Positions 27,087 through 36,162 are shown, counted from the stretch's first letter. The stretch is DNA of 64,000 bases from Acrocarpospora macrocephala (GCF_009687865.1 NZ_BLAE01000003.1:54873-118872); one strand, 5' to 3'. Numbers and translations: made by a program. The notes: generated by a model from the letters alone, not told the origin.

Positions 27087-27221
27087 GGTCCAGGAGGTTC
27101 CGACGCTCGAGTGTCAGTGCGGGCAATGCTGATGTGGCGTGGACGTACGGGTTGAATGATGTTGGCGGGTCGCCGCTAACGGTTCGAGGTGCCGGCGCGA
27201 GCCCGAGGCAGCAGGGCTCGT

Positions 27222-28004
27222 CTACTCCCCCGCCACGCGCAGGATGACACCGTGGCGTTTGCACCATCGGGTGACGTCGTCGGTGGCTCGTTCGGTGATG
27301 ATCATGTCGATGCGGTTGAGCTGGCAGACGGTGACGAAGTCGCTGGTGCTGAACTTGCTGCTGTCCATGGGGACGATGACGCGGCGGGCCCGATCGATGA
27401 CGGCCTGTTTGATCTGGGCTTCGGCCACGTCGGCGACGCTGATGCCGTCTTCGGTGAGTCCGCTGGCGCCGATGAAGGCGATGTCGACGTGGAAGCGGGT
27501 GAGGTTGTCCAGGGCGACCGGGCCGATGAGGGAGCCGCCGAGGGGGCGGACCTGGCCTCCGATCAGGGTGTGCCGGATGCCGGGTCGGCCGGCGACGAGG
27601 TTGGCCACGCCGAGGGCGTTGGTGAGGATGTTGACGTCGAGGTTGTCGAGGCCTTCGGCGATGCCCTGCACGGTGGTGCCGGAGTCGAGGAAGACCGACT
27701 CGCCGCGGGTTATCTCGTCGCGGCAGGCCGTGGCGATGAGCTTCTTGGCTTCGCGGTGCTGGAAGCCGCGGTCGTGGAGTGGCACCTCGGAGTGGGACTG
27801 GACGGCGATCGCGCCGCCGTGCGTGCGTTGCAGCAGCCGAAGCCGTTGAAGTTCGTCGAGATCCTTGCGGATGGTCGGTTCGGTGACGCCGAGCAGCTCG
27901 ACGAGTTCGGCGATCCGGACCCGGCCCTGCGCGGCGACGGCGTCAACGATTCGCTGGCGTCGTTCTTCGGCGAAGACAGGCTGTTCCCTCGGCATGCGCG
28001 ACAC
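27222..28004 (-). CDS. DeoR/GlpR-family transcriptional regulator
   Basis: A 260-residue repressor with the N-terminal DeoR helix-turn-helix (EERRQRIVDAVAAQGRV, then LVELLGVTEPTIRKDLDEL and RTHGGA) and a C-terminal sugar-phosphate sensor domain (DSGTTVQGIAEGL, ILTNALGVANLV, LIGGQVRPLGGSLIGP, FIGASGLTEDGIS, DSSKF). The GTG start with GGAGGAG upstream begins five bases after the alpha/beta hydrolase stop; an ATG three codons later is possible. It is the last gene of the leftward operon and probably represses both divergent arms through the AAACGAA motifs between them. The inducer should be a phosphorylated sugar made by this pathway. Confidence 0.9.
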   Translation of the reverse strand: MSRMPREQPVFAEERRQRIVDAVAAQGRVRIAELVELLGVTEPTIRKDLDELQRLRLLQRTHGGAIAVQSHSEVPLHDRGFQHREAKKLIATACRDEITRGESVFLDSGTTVQGIAEGLDNLDVNILTNALGVANLVAGRPGIRHTLIGGQVRPLGGSLIGPVALDNLTRFHVDIAFIGASGLTEDGISVADVAEAQIKQAVIDRARRVIVPMDSSKFSTSDFVTVCQLNRIDMIITERATDDVTRWCKRHGVILRVAGE

Positions 28005-28009
28005 TGTAG

Positions 28010-28828
28010 TCAGCTCCTCCCTCCGCCGGGTGTGGGCGGTGCGAGCCCGGCGGCGACCACTCGCTGCAGGGCGAGTTGGTGCTCGGTGGGGTCGGGCATC
28101 TTGCGGGGTACGGTGACCAGTCGCGCGTTCGGGATCCAGTTGCTGACGGTGCGGGCCAGTTGCTCGGGATGCACCGGGTCGTCCGGGGCGGCGACGACGA
28201 GGGTCTCCACCTGGAGACGGTGGTAGGCGTCGCGGTTGGGGAGTGGCAGGCTGCTGGGAATGTCGGCGAGCACCCGGGACCGTTCGGCCGCGTGAGAGCG
28301 AGTGAACTGGCCGAGCAGGGAGTCGGCCATGGCCGGGGCCGTCTCGTTCATGGACTGGTACTCGGGAGTGGCGCGGAAGGCGACGCTGCCGGCTTCGGGC
28401 CCGAAGGCGTCGATGAGGCGTGCGATCAGGGGGAAGGGCGCGAGGTTCGGTGGAGGGCACCGGTCGAGCCAAGAGGGGCGGATCAGGATCAGGCGTTCGA
28501 CGAGGTCCGGACGGTCGTCCGCCAGGGCGACGGCGATCCCGGCGCCCATGGAGACCCCCACGACCGGCATCGCCTTGATCGGTAGTTTCCCCTCTTCTCG
28601 CAAGGTGTCGAGAAGATCCGCGACCAGGGCGGCGAATTCCGCGAAGGTGAGAGACTCCTCGGCCGTCAGCTCCGTATCGCCGTGGCCGGGCATGTCGGGG
28701 GCGATCCGGGTGGCACGGACGTCGCCGGGCAGGAGGCCGAGCGCCTGTCGCCGGTCTCCTCCAAGGCCGTGCAGCAGCAGTACGGGCGGTCCGTCGCCGG
28801 TGAGGCTGTAGGTGATGGGGGCTCTCAT
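28010..28828 (-). CDS. alpha/beta hydrolase
   Basis: A 272-residue cytoplasmic alpha/beta-hydrolase fold protein. The oxyanion segment is LLLHGLGGD, the nucleophile elbow VVGVSMGAG (Ser), the acid is in VAAPDDPVHPEQ and the histidine is in PTEHQ. It may cleave an ester or lactone, for example a sugar lactone formed by the dehydrogenase at the head of the same operon; that is inference. Its ATG overlaps the isomerase stop by four bases. Confidence 0.8.
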   Translation of the reverse strand: MRAPITYSLTGDGPPVLLLHGLGGDRRQALGLLPGDVRATRIAPDMPGHGDTELTAEESLTFAEFAALVADLLDTLREEGKLPIKAMPVVGVSMGAGIAVALADDRPDLVERLILIRPSWLDRCPPPNLAPFPLIARLIDAFGPEAGSVAFRATPEYQSMNETAPAMADSLLGQFTRSHAAERSRVLADIPSSLPLPNRDAYHRLQVETLVVAAPDDPVHPEQLARTVSNWIPNARLVTVPRKMPDPTEHQLALQRVVAAGLAPPTPGGGRS

Positions 28829-29679
28829 CGGTTCTCGGCCTTGGCATACCAGCGAAGCAGGTCCGCATGGACACGGGCGGCGTCGTCCTCGTCGGCATCC
28901 TGGACGATGAGTGGCACGGGAGCGAGCCGGCCCAGCTGGGTGAACAGGGCCGGATAGTCCATCAGCCCGGCACCGGCGGCGGAGTAGCCGGACGGGACGA
29001 CGTCCTTGGCCTGGAGTCCGAGGACACGCGCTCCGAGCAGGTCGATGGCCTCGCCGACGACCTGTTCCTGCTGCGCGACGGTCTGCGGGCTCAGGAGGTT
29101 GGCGGGGTCGAGCACGATACCGATGGGCGCGTCGTCGCCGAGTTCGCCGAGGAGCCGGGCCGCGGTCACGGCGTCGCGAACGACGTTGCCGTGTTCGGGT
29201 TCCACGCCGAGCCGGATGCCGGCGTCGCGCGCTGCTTCGAGGAGCGGGTCGAGGGTGCGGCGTAGGTCGGTCCAGGCGGACGGGTCGGTGTTGCCGGGGT
29301 GGGCTCGCCACATGTTGTCCGGGTCGCGGGTACCGGTGCAGAGCGTGACGACGTCGGCGCCGAGCTCGCCGACGAGGGCGATCAGCCGGACGGCCTGATC
29401 GGTCTGGCGGGCACGCAGCGCGGTGTCGGGGTGGATGACGTTGAAGGTGCCGGAGACGCTGGGGATGGCCAGGCCGGCGGCGTCGAAGGCCTCCCGCACC
29501 TCGGCGAATCGCGTGTCGCTGACGCCGGCGGCCAGGGTCGGCTGTCCGACGGCGGCGAAGTTCCAGTGGGCGAGGGCGTATCCGGCTCCGGCGACGGCGG
29601 CCGCGACTTCGACCGGGCTGTCGCGGCGGAAGGTGCGCGCGAAGATTCCCAGCCGGGGAGCCAGGTCGGCGGTGGTCAC
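28825..29679 (-). CDS. sugar phosphate isomerase/epimerase family protein
   Basis: A 284-residue TIM barrel of the xylose isomerase-like (AP endonuclease 2) family. Metal-ligand strands are visible as IPSVSGTFNVIHPD, VVTLCTGTRDPDNMW, RLGVEPEHGNVV (Glu), GIVLDPANLLSP (Asp), GLQAKDVVPSG and a final DEDDAARVH. It should isomerise or epimerise a keto-sugar, or act on a keto-inositol, in the cytoplasm. It overlaps genes on both sides by four bases and is thus coupled to the Gfo/Idh/MocA dehydrogenase. Confidence 0.82.
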   Translation of the reverse strand: MTTADLAPRLGIFARTFRRDSPVEVAAAVAGAGYALAHWNFAAVGQPTLAAGVSDTRFAEVREAFDAAGLAIPSVSGTFNVIHPDTALRARQTDQAVRLIALVGELGADVVTLCTGTRDPDNMWRAHPGNTDPSAWTDLRRTLDPLLEAARDAGIRLGVEPEHGNVVRDAVTAARLLGELGDDAPIGIVLDPANLLSPQTVAQQEQVVGEAIDLLGARVLGLQAKDVVPSGYSAAGAGLMDYPALFTQLGRLAPVPLIVQDADEDDAARVHADLLRWYAKAENR

Positions 29680-30710
29680 AGTTTGACCTCGGTGCCCGTC
29701 TCGACCGCCGCCGCGGTGGCGTCGATCAGCCGGATGGCCCGCAGCCCGTCGAGAACGTCCGGGACGGGCCGGCCGCCGTCACGGATGGTGCGGGCGAACG
29801 CCTCGGCCTGCCGTTCGTAGGCGTCGCCGTCGGTGAGCTCCGGGACGGTCGTCTCCCCTCCCGCGTAGGCGTGCACGGTGGAGGCACGCCGGTAGAAGGG
29901 GAAGTGGGTGTCGACCCGAACGGTGCCGGTCGAGCCGAACACCTCGATGCCCTCGGCGGGCGCCCCGGGCACGTCCACGGTGACGCTGACCGTGCCGATG
30001 GCACCGGACGCGGTGGTCAGCAGGATCTGCCAGATCTGGTCCCGGCCGTCCTCGCGGTGCCGGGAGACGATGGAGGCGACGTCACCCAGCAGGAAGCGGA
30101 CGGTGTCGAAGACATGCGCTCCGTGGGTGGCGAGCAGGTAGCGGCGACGGTCGGCCTTGAAGGCGGCTTCGGTCTGGCGGGCGGCCATGTCGGCGTAGAT
30201 GGGTGGGAACAGGGTGGCCTCGATGCCGGGGCGCAGGTCACCGATGCGGTACCAGGCGTTGAACGAGCGGGGCTCGCCGAGCCGTTCGGTGATGAACCGC
30301 CGGGCGTACTCGACTCCCTGGTCATGCCGCTTCATCGCACCGACCTGCAACACCAGCCCGGTCTCCGCCACCAGCACGGCCAGCACCTCGGCCTCCTGCA
30401 CGGTGGAGGCCAGGGGCTTCTCCACGAGCACGTGCTTGCCGGCCTTCAGCGCCGCCGCGGCGATCGAGTAGTGGAATCGGTCCGGCGCGGCGACGACCAC
30501 CGCCTCGACCGACGGGTCCGCGAACACCTGCGCCTGGTCGGTGTACGCCGCCGGGATGCCGTAGCGGCCGGCGACCGCGCGGGCGACGTCCTGGCTCGGG
30601 TCGCTGACCGCGACGAGTTCCACTCCTTCCGCCTTCTCCAGCGCCGGCAGGTGCGCCGCCTGGGCGATGCGGCCGCAGCCGACGAGTGCCAGGCGGACGT
30701 TTTCCTTCAT
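29676..30710 (-). CDS. Gfo/Idh/MocA family oxidoreductase
   Basis: A 344-residue NAD(P)-dependent sugar or polyol dehydrogenase. The Rossmann N-terminus reads VRLALVGCGRIAQAAHLPAL; the family's catalytic lysine motif is HVLVEKPLASTVQEAE, and the C-terminal alpha/beta domain carries DTVRFLLGD. The ATG used has GGGAGAG upstream and matches the Rossmann start, unlike an ATG nine codons earlier. It is the first gene of a leftward four-gene operon that faces a sugar importer, so it probably oxidises the imported sugar. The substrate is not recognisable from sequence. Confidence 0.85.
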   Translation of the reverse strand: MKENVRLALVGCGRIAQAAHLPALEKAEGVELVAVSDPSQDVARAVAGRYGIPAAYTDQAQVFADPSVEAVVVAAPDRFHYSIAAAALKAGKHVLVEKPLASTVQEAEVLAVLVAETGLVLQVGAMKRHDQGVEYARRFITERLGEPRSFNAWYRIGDLRPGIEATLFPPIYADMAARQTEAAFKADRRRYLLATHGAHVFDTVRFLLGDVASIVSRHREDGRDQIWQILLTTASGAIGTVSVTVDVPGAPAEGIEVFGSTGTVRVDTHFPFYRRASTVHAYAGGETTVPELTDGDAYERQAEAFARTIRDGGRPVPDVLDGLRAIRLIDATAAAVETGTEVKL

Positions 30711-30752
30711 GAGCTCTCCCTGGGATGTCGATCTCACAACTTTCCTTTGGCC

Positions 30753-30834
30753 CCTTGCAAGGTTCGTTTGCTTCCTGTTTAGTTACAAAAAACCGGAAAA
30801 CGAAGCGATTCGAGCATAACAGAATCAAAACGAA
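30753..30834. promoter_or_regulatory. candidate DeoR operators in the divergent promoter
   Basis: AAAACGAA occurs at 30797-30804 and again at 30827-30834, exactly 30 bases apart and so on the same DNA face. An inverted copy, TTCGTTTG, is at 30763-30770. It is preceded by the palindrome CCTTGCAAGG (30753-30762). The cluster lies between the Gfo/Idh/MocA operon and the sugar importer, and a DeoR gene is in the locus, so these are good candidates for its binding sites. Confidence 0.55.
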
Positions 30835-30888
30835 AGTCTCTTGTTAAGGAGACCGCTCCGGCCCCCCACCCCTCGGAGAGGCACAGAA

Positions 30889-31986
30889 ATGAAGCGAAGC
30901 CACATCGCGACCGCCGCCGGACTCGTCCTCGTCGCCGCCCTGAGCACCGGCTGCGGGAACGGGTCGACCGGCTCGGCCTCGTCGGGTTCGGGCGACGGCG
31001 GGACCGATGGCGGGACCATCGCGTTCCTGCTGAAGGAGAACAAGACCGCCCGGTGGGAGATGTTCGACAGGCCGTACTTCACCGAGGCGCTCAGTGTGCA
31101 GTGCCCGGCATGCAAGCTGCTCTACAACAACGCCGAGCAGGACTCGGCCAAGCAGCAGGCCCAGGCCGACGCGGCGCTGGCCAACGGAGCCAAGGTGCTC
31201 GTGATCACTCCGGTCGACTCCAAGGCGTCCGCCGCCATCGCCCAGAAGGCCAAAGCTCAGAACGTCCCGGTGATCGCCTACGACGCCCTGGTCCAGAACG
31301 CGCCGATCGACTTCTACGTCTCCTTCCAGAACGAGGAGGTCGGCAAGCTGCAGGGCGACGCGCTGGTGAAGAAGCTGACCGACGACGGCACCATCACCAA
31401 GGGCCAGATCGTGATCATCAACGGTGCGCCCACCGACGCCAACGCCGCCCAGTTCAAGAAGGGCGCCCACACCGCGCTCGACGGCAAGGTCACCGTGGGC
31501 CGGGAGTACGACACCCCCGACTGGAGCCCCGACAAGGCGCAGACCCAGATGCAGCAGGCCATCACCGCGCTCGGCAAGGACAACATCGTCGGCGTCTACG
31601 CCGCCAACGACGGCACCGCCGGTGGTGCCGTCGCGGCGATGCGCAGCGCCGGGTTCACAACCATCCCCCCGCTCACCGGCCAGGACGCCGAACTCGCCGC
31701 CATCCAGCGGATCGTCGCCGGTCAGCAGTACATGACCGTCTACAAGGCGATCAAGCCGGAGGCCACCGCCGCCGCCACCGCCGCAGTGGCGCTGCTCAAG
31801 GGCCAGAAGCCCGCCTCCAACATCGCCGTCGACAACGGCGCCGGCCAGGTCCCGTCCCAATTGCTCGTACCGGTCGCGGTGACCATCGATAACATCAAGG
31901 ACACCTTGATCAAGGACGGCTTCTACACCCGCGACGAGATCTGCACCGCCGAGTTCGTCGCAGCCTGCACAGAAGCCGGTCTCTGA
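30889..31986 (+). CDS. sugar ABC transporter substrate-binding lipoprotein (XylF-like)
   Basis: A 365-residue solute-binding protein with a signal peptide and lipobox LSTGCGN, then a Gly/Ser-rich linker. The mature part is the D-xylose/ribose periplasmic-binding fold: IAFLLKENKTARWEMFDRPYF (family opening IAFLLKENKT), VLVITPVDSKASAAIAQKAK, VPVIAYDALVQNAPIDFYVS, GVYAANDGTAGGAVAAM and LTGQDAELAAIQRIVAGQQ. This is closest to the D-xylose-binding class, but many sugars use it. GGAGAGG precedes the ATG. The transporter genes that follow overlap one another. Confidence 0.88.
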   Translation: MKRSHIATAAGLVLVAALSTGCGNGSTGSASSGSGDGGTDGGTIAFLLKENKTARWEMFDRPYFTEALSVQCPACKLLYNNAEQDSAKQQAQADAALANGAKVLVITPVDSKASAAIAQKAKAQNVPVIAYDALVQNAPIDFYVSFQNEEVGKLQGDALVKKLTDDGTITKGQIVIINGAPTDANAAQFKKGAHTALDGKVTVGREYDTPDWSPDKAQTQMQQAITALGKDNIVGVYAANDGTAGGAVAAMRSAGFTTIPPLTGQDAELAAIQRIVAGQQYMTVYKAIKPEATAAATAAVALLKGQKPASNIAVDNGAGQVPSQLLVPVAVTIDNIKDTLIKDGFYTRDEICTAEFVAACTEAGL

Positions 31987-32810
31987 TGGTCGCGGCCACC
32001 CTGGAAGCCGTCGGCATCAGCAAACGCTACGAAGCGGTGCGGGCGCTGGACGACGCTCACTTCGCGGCGTATCCCGGCTCGGTCGTCGCTCTCGTGGGCG
32101 ACAACGGGGCGGGCAAGTCCACCCTGGTCAAAGCCATCTCTGGAGCCGCACCGGCCGGCGAGGGCGTGATCCTCTTCGAAGGCCAGCCGGTGAGCATGCG
32201 CCAGCCGGCCGATGCCACCTCCCTGGGTATCGCCACGGTGTTCCAGGATCTCGCCCTGTGCGACAACCTCGACGTGGTCGCCAACCTCTACCTAGGCCGT
32301 GCGCGGACCAGGGGAATCGGGCGGCTCATCGGATGGCGCGACGAGACCGCCATGGAGATCCACGCCAACGAGCTGCTCACCAGCCTGGCCGTCAGCATCC
32401 CCTCCGTCCGGACCCCGGTCGGGTCCCTGTCCGGCGGTCAGCGGCAGTCCGTGGCCATCGCCCGCGCTCTGCTGGCCAGCCCCAAGCTGGTCATTCTCGA
32501 CGAGCCCACGGCCGCCCTCGGCGTCAGCCAGACCCGGCAGGTCCTCGACCTCGTCACCCGTCTGAAGGACAACGGCCTCGCCGTTGTGCTGATCAGTCAC
32601 AACCTCGGTGACGTCTTCAGCGTCGCCGACCGCATCGAGGTCCTGCGCCTCGGCAAGAACAACGGCAGCTTCATCACCAAGGAGACCACCCCCGCGGATG
32701 TCGTCGCCGCCATCACCGGCGCGACCGATGACAAGATCGCGCAGTACCTGGCCTCCGCGGAGCGGAAACACAACGCCCCCGCCGGGGGCCCGGAGCGGAA
32801 CCCGCAATGA
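31986..32810 (+). CDS. sugar ABC transporter ATP-binding protein (half-size XylG-like)
   Basis: A 274-residue ATPase with a single nucleotide-binding domain: Walker A VGDNGAGKSTL, Q-loop TVFQDLALCDNL, signature SLSGGQRQSVAIARALL, Walker B LVILDEPTAALG and the switch histidine LISHNLG. Classical sugar ATPases of this class (XylG, RbsA) have two such domains in about 500 residues; this one is half that, a known variant, so two copies would be needed. The start overlaps the binding-protein stop by one base (TGATG). Confidence 0.9.
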   Translation: MVAATLEAVGISKRYEAVRALDDAHFAAYPGSVVALVGDNGAGKSTLVKAISGAAPAGEGVILFEGQPVSMRQPADATSLGIATVFQDLALCDNLDVVANLYLGRARTRGIGRLIGWRDETAMEIHANELLTSLAVSIPSVRTPVGSLSGGQRQSVAIARALLASPKLVILDEPTAALGVSQTRQVLDLVTRLKDNGLAVVLISHNLGDVFSVADRIEVLRLGKNNGSFITKETTPADVVAAITGATDDKIAQYLASAERKHNAPAGGPERNPQ

Positions 32811-34018
32811 CCACCTCACCAAGCCCCGATCCCCGGCTGATCGCCACCGGCAACAACGTCCGCTCCTACGCTCAGTCCTGGGGCCGCCGGGTTCGCCACG
32901 GCCAACTCGGCGTCCTTCCCGTCGTCCTCGGGCTGATCGTCATCGCCGTCGTCTTCCAGACGGCGAATCCCAACTTCCTGACCCCCCTCAACCTCACCAA
33001 CCTGACGCTGCAGGTCGCCGCGACCGGCACCATCTCCGTCGGGATCTTCCTCGTGCTGCTGCTCGGTGAGGTCGACCTGTCCGTCGGCTCGATCAGCGGC
33101 GTCTGCGCCGCCGTCCTCGGCGTCCTGGTCGTCAACCAGGGCTTCGGCACCGCCGCCGCGATCCTGACCGCGGTCGCCGTCGGCATCGCCATCGGGCTCT
33201 TCCAGTCCCTGTTCATCGCCCGGCTCGGAGTACCCGCCTTCGTCGTCACGCTCGCCGGTCTCATCGCCTGGCAGGGGCTGCAGCTCTACATTCTCGGCGG
33301 CCAGGGCACCATCAACCTGCCCACCGGCGGAATCACCGAGCTCACCTCCACCTTCCTGTCGCCCGCCGTCTGGTGGTCGCTGGTCGCGGCGATCATCGTG
33401 ATCAACCTCGCCGTCCAGCTCAACGAACGCCGCCAGCGCCGCAACGCGGGACTCCCCGCCCGCTCGCTGGTCCAGATCGCCCTTCGTCAGACGCTTCTGA
33501 TCAGCATCCTCGCGGCCGCCGGAATCGTTCTGAGTCAGGACCGTGGCGTTCCGCTCGCACTGGTGATCTTCACCGGATTCGTCGTCATCGTCGGCATCGT
33601 CATGACCCGGACCCGTTACGGGCAGAGCGTGTACGCCGTCGGCGGAAACAGCGAAGCCGCCCGGCGTGCCGGCATGAAGGTGCAGCTCATCCGCACCTCA
33701 GTGTTCGTTATCGCCGGCATGTTCGCCGCCATCGGCGGCATCCTCGCCGCCTCCCGGTTGTTCGCCGTCAGTCAGTCCAGCGGCTCCGGCGACGTCCTGC
33801 TGAACGCCATCGCCGCCGTCGTCATCGGCGGCACCAGCCTGTTCGGCGGCCGCGGCACCGCCTACTCCGCGCTGCTCGGCACCCTCGTCATCGGCTCCAT
33901 CTCCAACGGCATGGACCTGCTCGGCCTCAACTCCTCCATCAAACTGATGATCACCGGCGGGGTGCTACTCGCCGCCGTCACACTCGACACCCTCGCCCGC
34001 CGTGGACGGCAGGCGTGA
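32807..34018 (+). CDS. sugar ABC transporter permease (XylH-like)
   Basis: A 403-residue membrane protein with about ten helices, of the BPD_transp_2 family used by XylH and RbsC. Recognisable parts are ANPNFLTPLNLTNLTLQ, LLGEVDLSVGSISGVCAAV, GVPAFVVTLAGLIAWQGLQL, YAVGGNSEAARRAGM and VVIGGTSLFGGRGTAYSALLG. It overlaps the ATPase gene and the ROK gene by four bases each. With the binding protein and ATPase it forms a complete importer. Confidence 0.92.
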   Translation: MTTSPSPDPRLIATGNNVRSYAQSWGRRVRHGQLGVLPVVLGLIVIAVVFQTANPNFLTPLNLTNLTLQVAATGTISVGIFLVLLLGEVDLSVGSISGVCAAVLGVLVVNQGFGTAAAILTAVAVGIAIGLFQSLFIARLGVPAFVVTLAGLIAWQGLQLYILGGQGTINLPTGGITELTSTFLSPAVWWSLVAAIIVINLAVQLNERRQRRNAGLPARSLVQIALRQTLLISILAAAGIVLSQDRGVPLALVIFTGFVVIVGIVMTRTRYGQSVYAVGGNSEAARRAGMKVQLIRTSVFVIAGMFAAIGGILAASRLFAVSQSSGSGDVLLNAIAAVVIGGTSLFGGRGTAYSALLGTLVIGSISNGMDLLGLNSSIKLMITGGVLLAAVTLDTLARRGRQA

Positions 34019-34935
34019 GCTCAGCCACACTCGGCCTGGATATCGGCGGCACCAAGATCGCATCCGGGCTGGTCGGCCTCGACGGCACCGTCGCCGAGGC
34101 CGACGCCACCCCGACCCTCGGATCCGGCCGGCAGGTCGTCGACCAGGTCGCAGAGATCATCGACACCTACCGCACCCGTCACCCCATCGACACCGTCGGC
34201 CTGGCCGTCCCCGGTGGAGTCGACCCCCGCACCGGGATCATCACCGCCGCACCGAACCTCGCCTGGCTCGGCCTAGACCTCGCCGACCGCCTCCACACCC
34301 ACCTGCCGTCCTCGATCTTCGTACATGTCGACAACGATGCCGGTGCCGCCGCATGGGCCGAGCATCGCTTCGGCCGACACCGGGACGGAGACTCCCTGCT
34401 GCTGGTCACCGTCGGGACCGGCCTCGGCGGCGGAGTCGTGGCCAACGGCGCACTCGTCCGCGGCTTCACCGGCGCCGGCGGCGAGATCGGGCATCTACCG
34501 CTCCTACCAGGCGGACGGACGTGCGAGTGCGGGTCACACGGGTGCTGGGAACAGTACGCGAGCGGGCAAGCCCTGCACCGCGCCGCACAAGCAGCCGGTT
34601 GGGACACCGCGACAGCGGGATACGACATCCTCCGCGCAGCGCATCAAGGTGACAGCGAGGCAGCCGACGTGGTCGCAGGGGTGGCGGCCCATTTGGTGCA
34701 CGGAATCATGATCTTGACGGCGATCCTCGACCCTGCTCGGGTGCTGCTCGGCGGTGGGCTGGGCACCGACCCGCTCTTTCACTTCTTCGTGCAGGAAGCC
34801 GCCGCGCAAGCGGAACTCACCCCGCCCCGGGCACGCGTTCCCCTCCACCCGGCCTCGCTGGGAGTGATGGCAGGCGTCATCGGTGCCGCCGACCTCGCCC
34901 GGCACGCCACCTGCGGCATCGCGACCCGCGCATGA
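34015..34935 (+). CDS. ROK-family sugar kinase
   Basis: A 306-residue ROK kinase without a DNA-binding domain. The ATP loop is LGLDIGGTK, the sugar-binding acid is in VHVDNDAGAAAWAEHRFG, the phosphate-binding LLVTVGTGLGGG and HLPLLPG follow, and the zinc cluster is CECGSHGCWEQYASG. The GTG start overlaps the permease stop as GTGA. In this position it should phosphorylate the sugar that the importer brings in, giving the phosphosugar that a DeoR regulator would sense. Glucose is one option but not proved. Confidence 0.88.
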   Translation: MSSATLGLDIGGTKIASGLVGLDGTVAEADATPTLGSGRQVVDQVAEIIDTYRTRHPIDTVGLAVPGGVDPRTGIITAAPNLAWLGLDLADRLHTHLPSSIFVHVDNDAGAAAWAEHRFGRHRDGDSLLLVTVGTGLGGGVVANGALVRGFTGAGGEIGHLPLLPGGRTCECGSHGCWEQYASGQALHRAAQAAGWDTATAGYDILRAAHQGDSEAADVVAGVAAHLVHGIMILTAILDPARVLLGGGLGTDPLFHFFVQEAAAQAELTPPRARVPLHPASLGVMAGVIGAADLARHATCGIATRA

Positions 34936-35118
34936 GCGGACCGCCGCTCGTGCCCTTGGCGAACGAGCCCGTGATCGTCTCGCGGGGCGCTTGGCGGTCT
35001 GCGGCTCCTGCCATCACCATGGCAGCCTGGGGCGGCAACCACTTCTCCCCATTGGGCTTGGCGGCTCCCTACCCGCCGACCGCCGTGACAGGGCAAGGTC
35101 CAGGGCCGCGTAAGAAGG

Positions 35119-36075
35119 TCAGCCTCGGGGGCGGCCGTTGCGGGATTGGGATTGGCCGGTGGGGCGGGTGCCTACCAGGCCGCCGGAGCGGGGGCGGGGG
35201 CGGAGCCAGTCGGAGAAATCCTCGGTTGTGGTGGATTGCAGGAGGGTGATGTCGGGGGCGAAGTGGGGGAGGAGGGACTGGCGTTGGGTCCAGGTGAGGG
35301 GTTGGCGGGGGTTGGCGCGGTGCTGGAGGAGGCGGGTGAGGGGGGCGGTCAGGCGTTGGCCGGCGAGGCGGTCGGATAGGCGGACCAAGTGGGAGAGGAG
35401 GCGGTGGCGAGGGGTCTCGGCGGGGTGGGCGGTGACGTTCTCGCGGGGGATCGTGGTGAGGATGTCCTGGTCGACGTCGAGGAAGGCGCAGATGCGGTTG
35501 AGGGTGGGGGCGGGGCGGTCGAGGAGGTCGCGGTAGCGGAAGAGCAGGACCTGGTCGCGGGGGAAGAGGGTGTAGAGGTGGGCGAGTTGCTCGCCGTAGC
35601 GGCCCAGGGAGATGTAGTGCCAGAAGGGGGCCCAGCCGGCGCGGATGCGCTGGGGTTCCTGGGCGCATGCTTCCAGGAAGTCGCCGATGGGTTCCAGGCC
35701 GGCGGACCAGAGGTGGGTCCAGTTGGAGTGGGCGCGTTCGACCGGGTCGCGGAGGGTGACGATGAGCTTGGCGTGCGGGATCAGGTTGTGGATCCGGCGC
35801 TGGGCCTCGCGGTCGTACAGGTAGAACGGGGTGGATTCGCCGTTGACGGAGCCGGGGCGGAACAGGGCCTCGTAGTCGGGGCGGCGCCAGATGTGCTCGC
35901 GGTAGGTGTCGGCGTCGCCGGGGCCGCCGGTGGTGGGGGGCGGGCCGTCGGTGAGGAAGAACTTGGGTTCCTTGACGGCGGACAGGTGCAGCTGGGGGTG
36001 GCCGGCCAGGGCGGCGTGCAGGGCGGTGGTGGCGGCCTTGGGCGCGCCGATCACCAGGAAGTCGGGCAGCGGCAT
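35119..36075 (-). CDS. PAPS-dependent sulfotransferase
   Basis: A 318-residue sulfotransferase that should move sulfate from PAPS to a hydroxyl or amine. The 5'-phosphosulfate loop is VIGAPKAATTALHAAL, the 3'-phosphate motif LIVTLRDPVERAHSNW, and the acceptor region SVNGESTPFYLYD. The chosen ATG has AGGAGG six bases ahead. The C-terminal tail is Arg/Gly/Pro rich and unlike the rest. It is convergent with the ROK gene and has no obvious pathway around it. The acceptor is unknown. Confidence 0.85.
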   Translation of the reverse strand: MPLPDFLVIGAPKAATTALHAALAGHPQLHLSAVKEPKFFLTDGPPPTTGGPGDADTYREHIWRRPDYEALFRPGSVNGESTPFYLYDREAQRRIHNLIPHAKLIVTLRDPVERAHSNWTHLWSAGLEPIGDFLEACAQEPQRIRAGWAPFWHYISLGRYGEQLAHLYTLFPRDQVLLFRYRDLLDRPAPTLNRICAFLDVDQDILTTIPRENVTAHPAETPRHRLLSHLVRLSDRLAGQRLTAPLTRLLQHRANPRQPLTWTQRQSLLPHFAPDITLLQSTTTEDFSDWLRPRPRSGGLVGTRPTGQSQSRNGRPRG

Positions 36076-36135
36076 GGGCAACCTCCTACTTTTCCTACAA
36101 ATTTAGTTGGTAATTACCTCCCCTGCAAAGAGGCA

Positions 36136-36162
36136 GCGCCTCCTGGATGATCCGGGAGGCGC
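36136..36162 (-). terminator. hairpin terminator after the metalloprotease gene
   Basis: GCGCCTCC pairs with GGAGGCGC, and an inner GGA/TCC continues the stem across single mismatches. It begins 11 bases beyond the metalloprotease stop. Confidence 0.7.
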
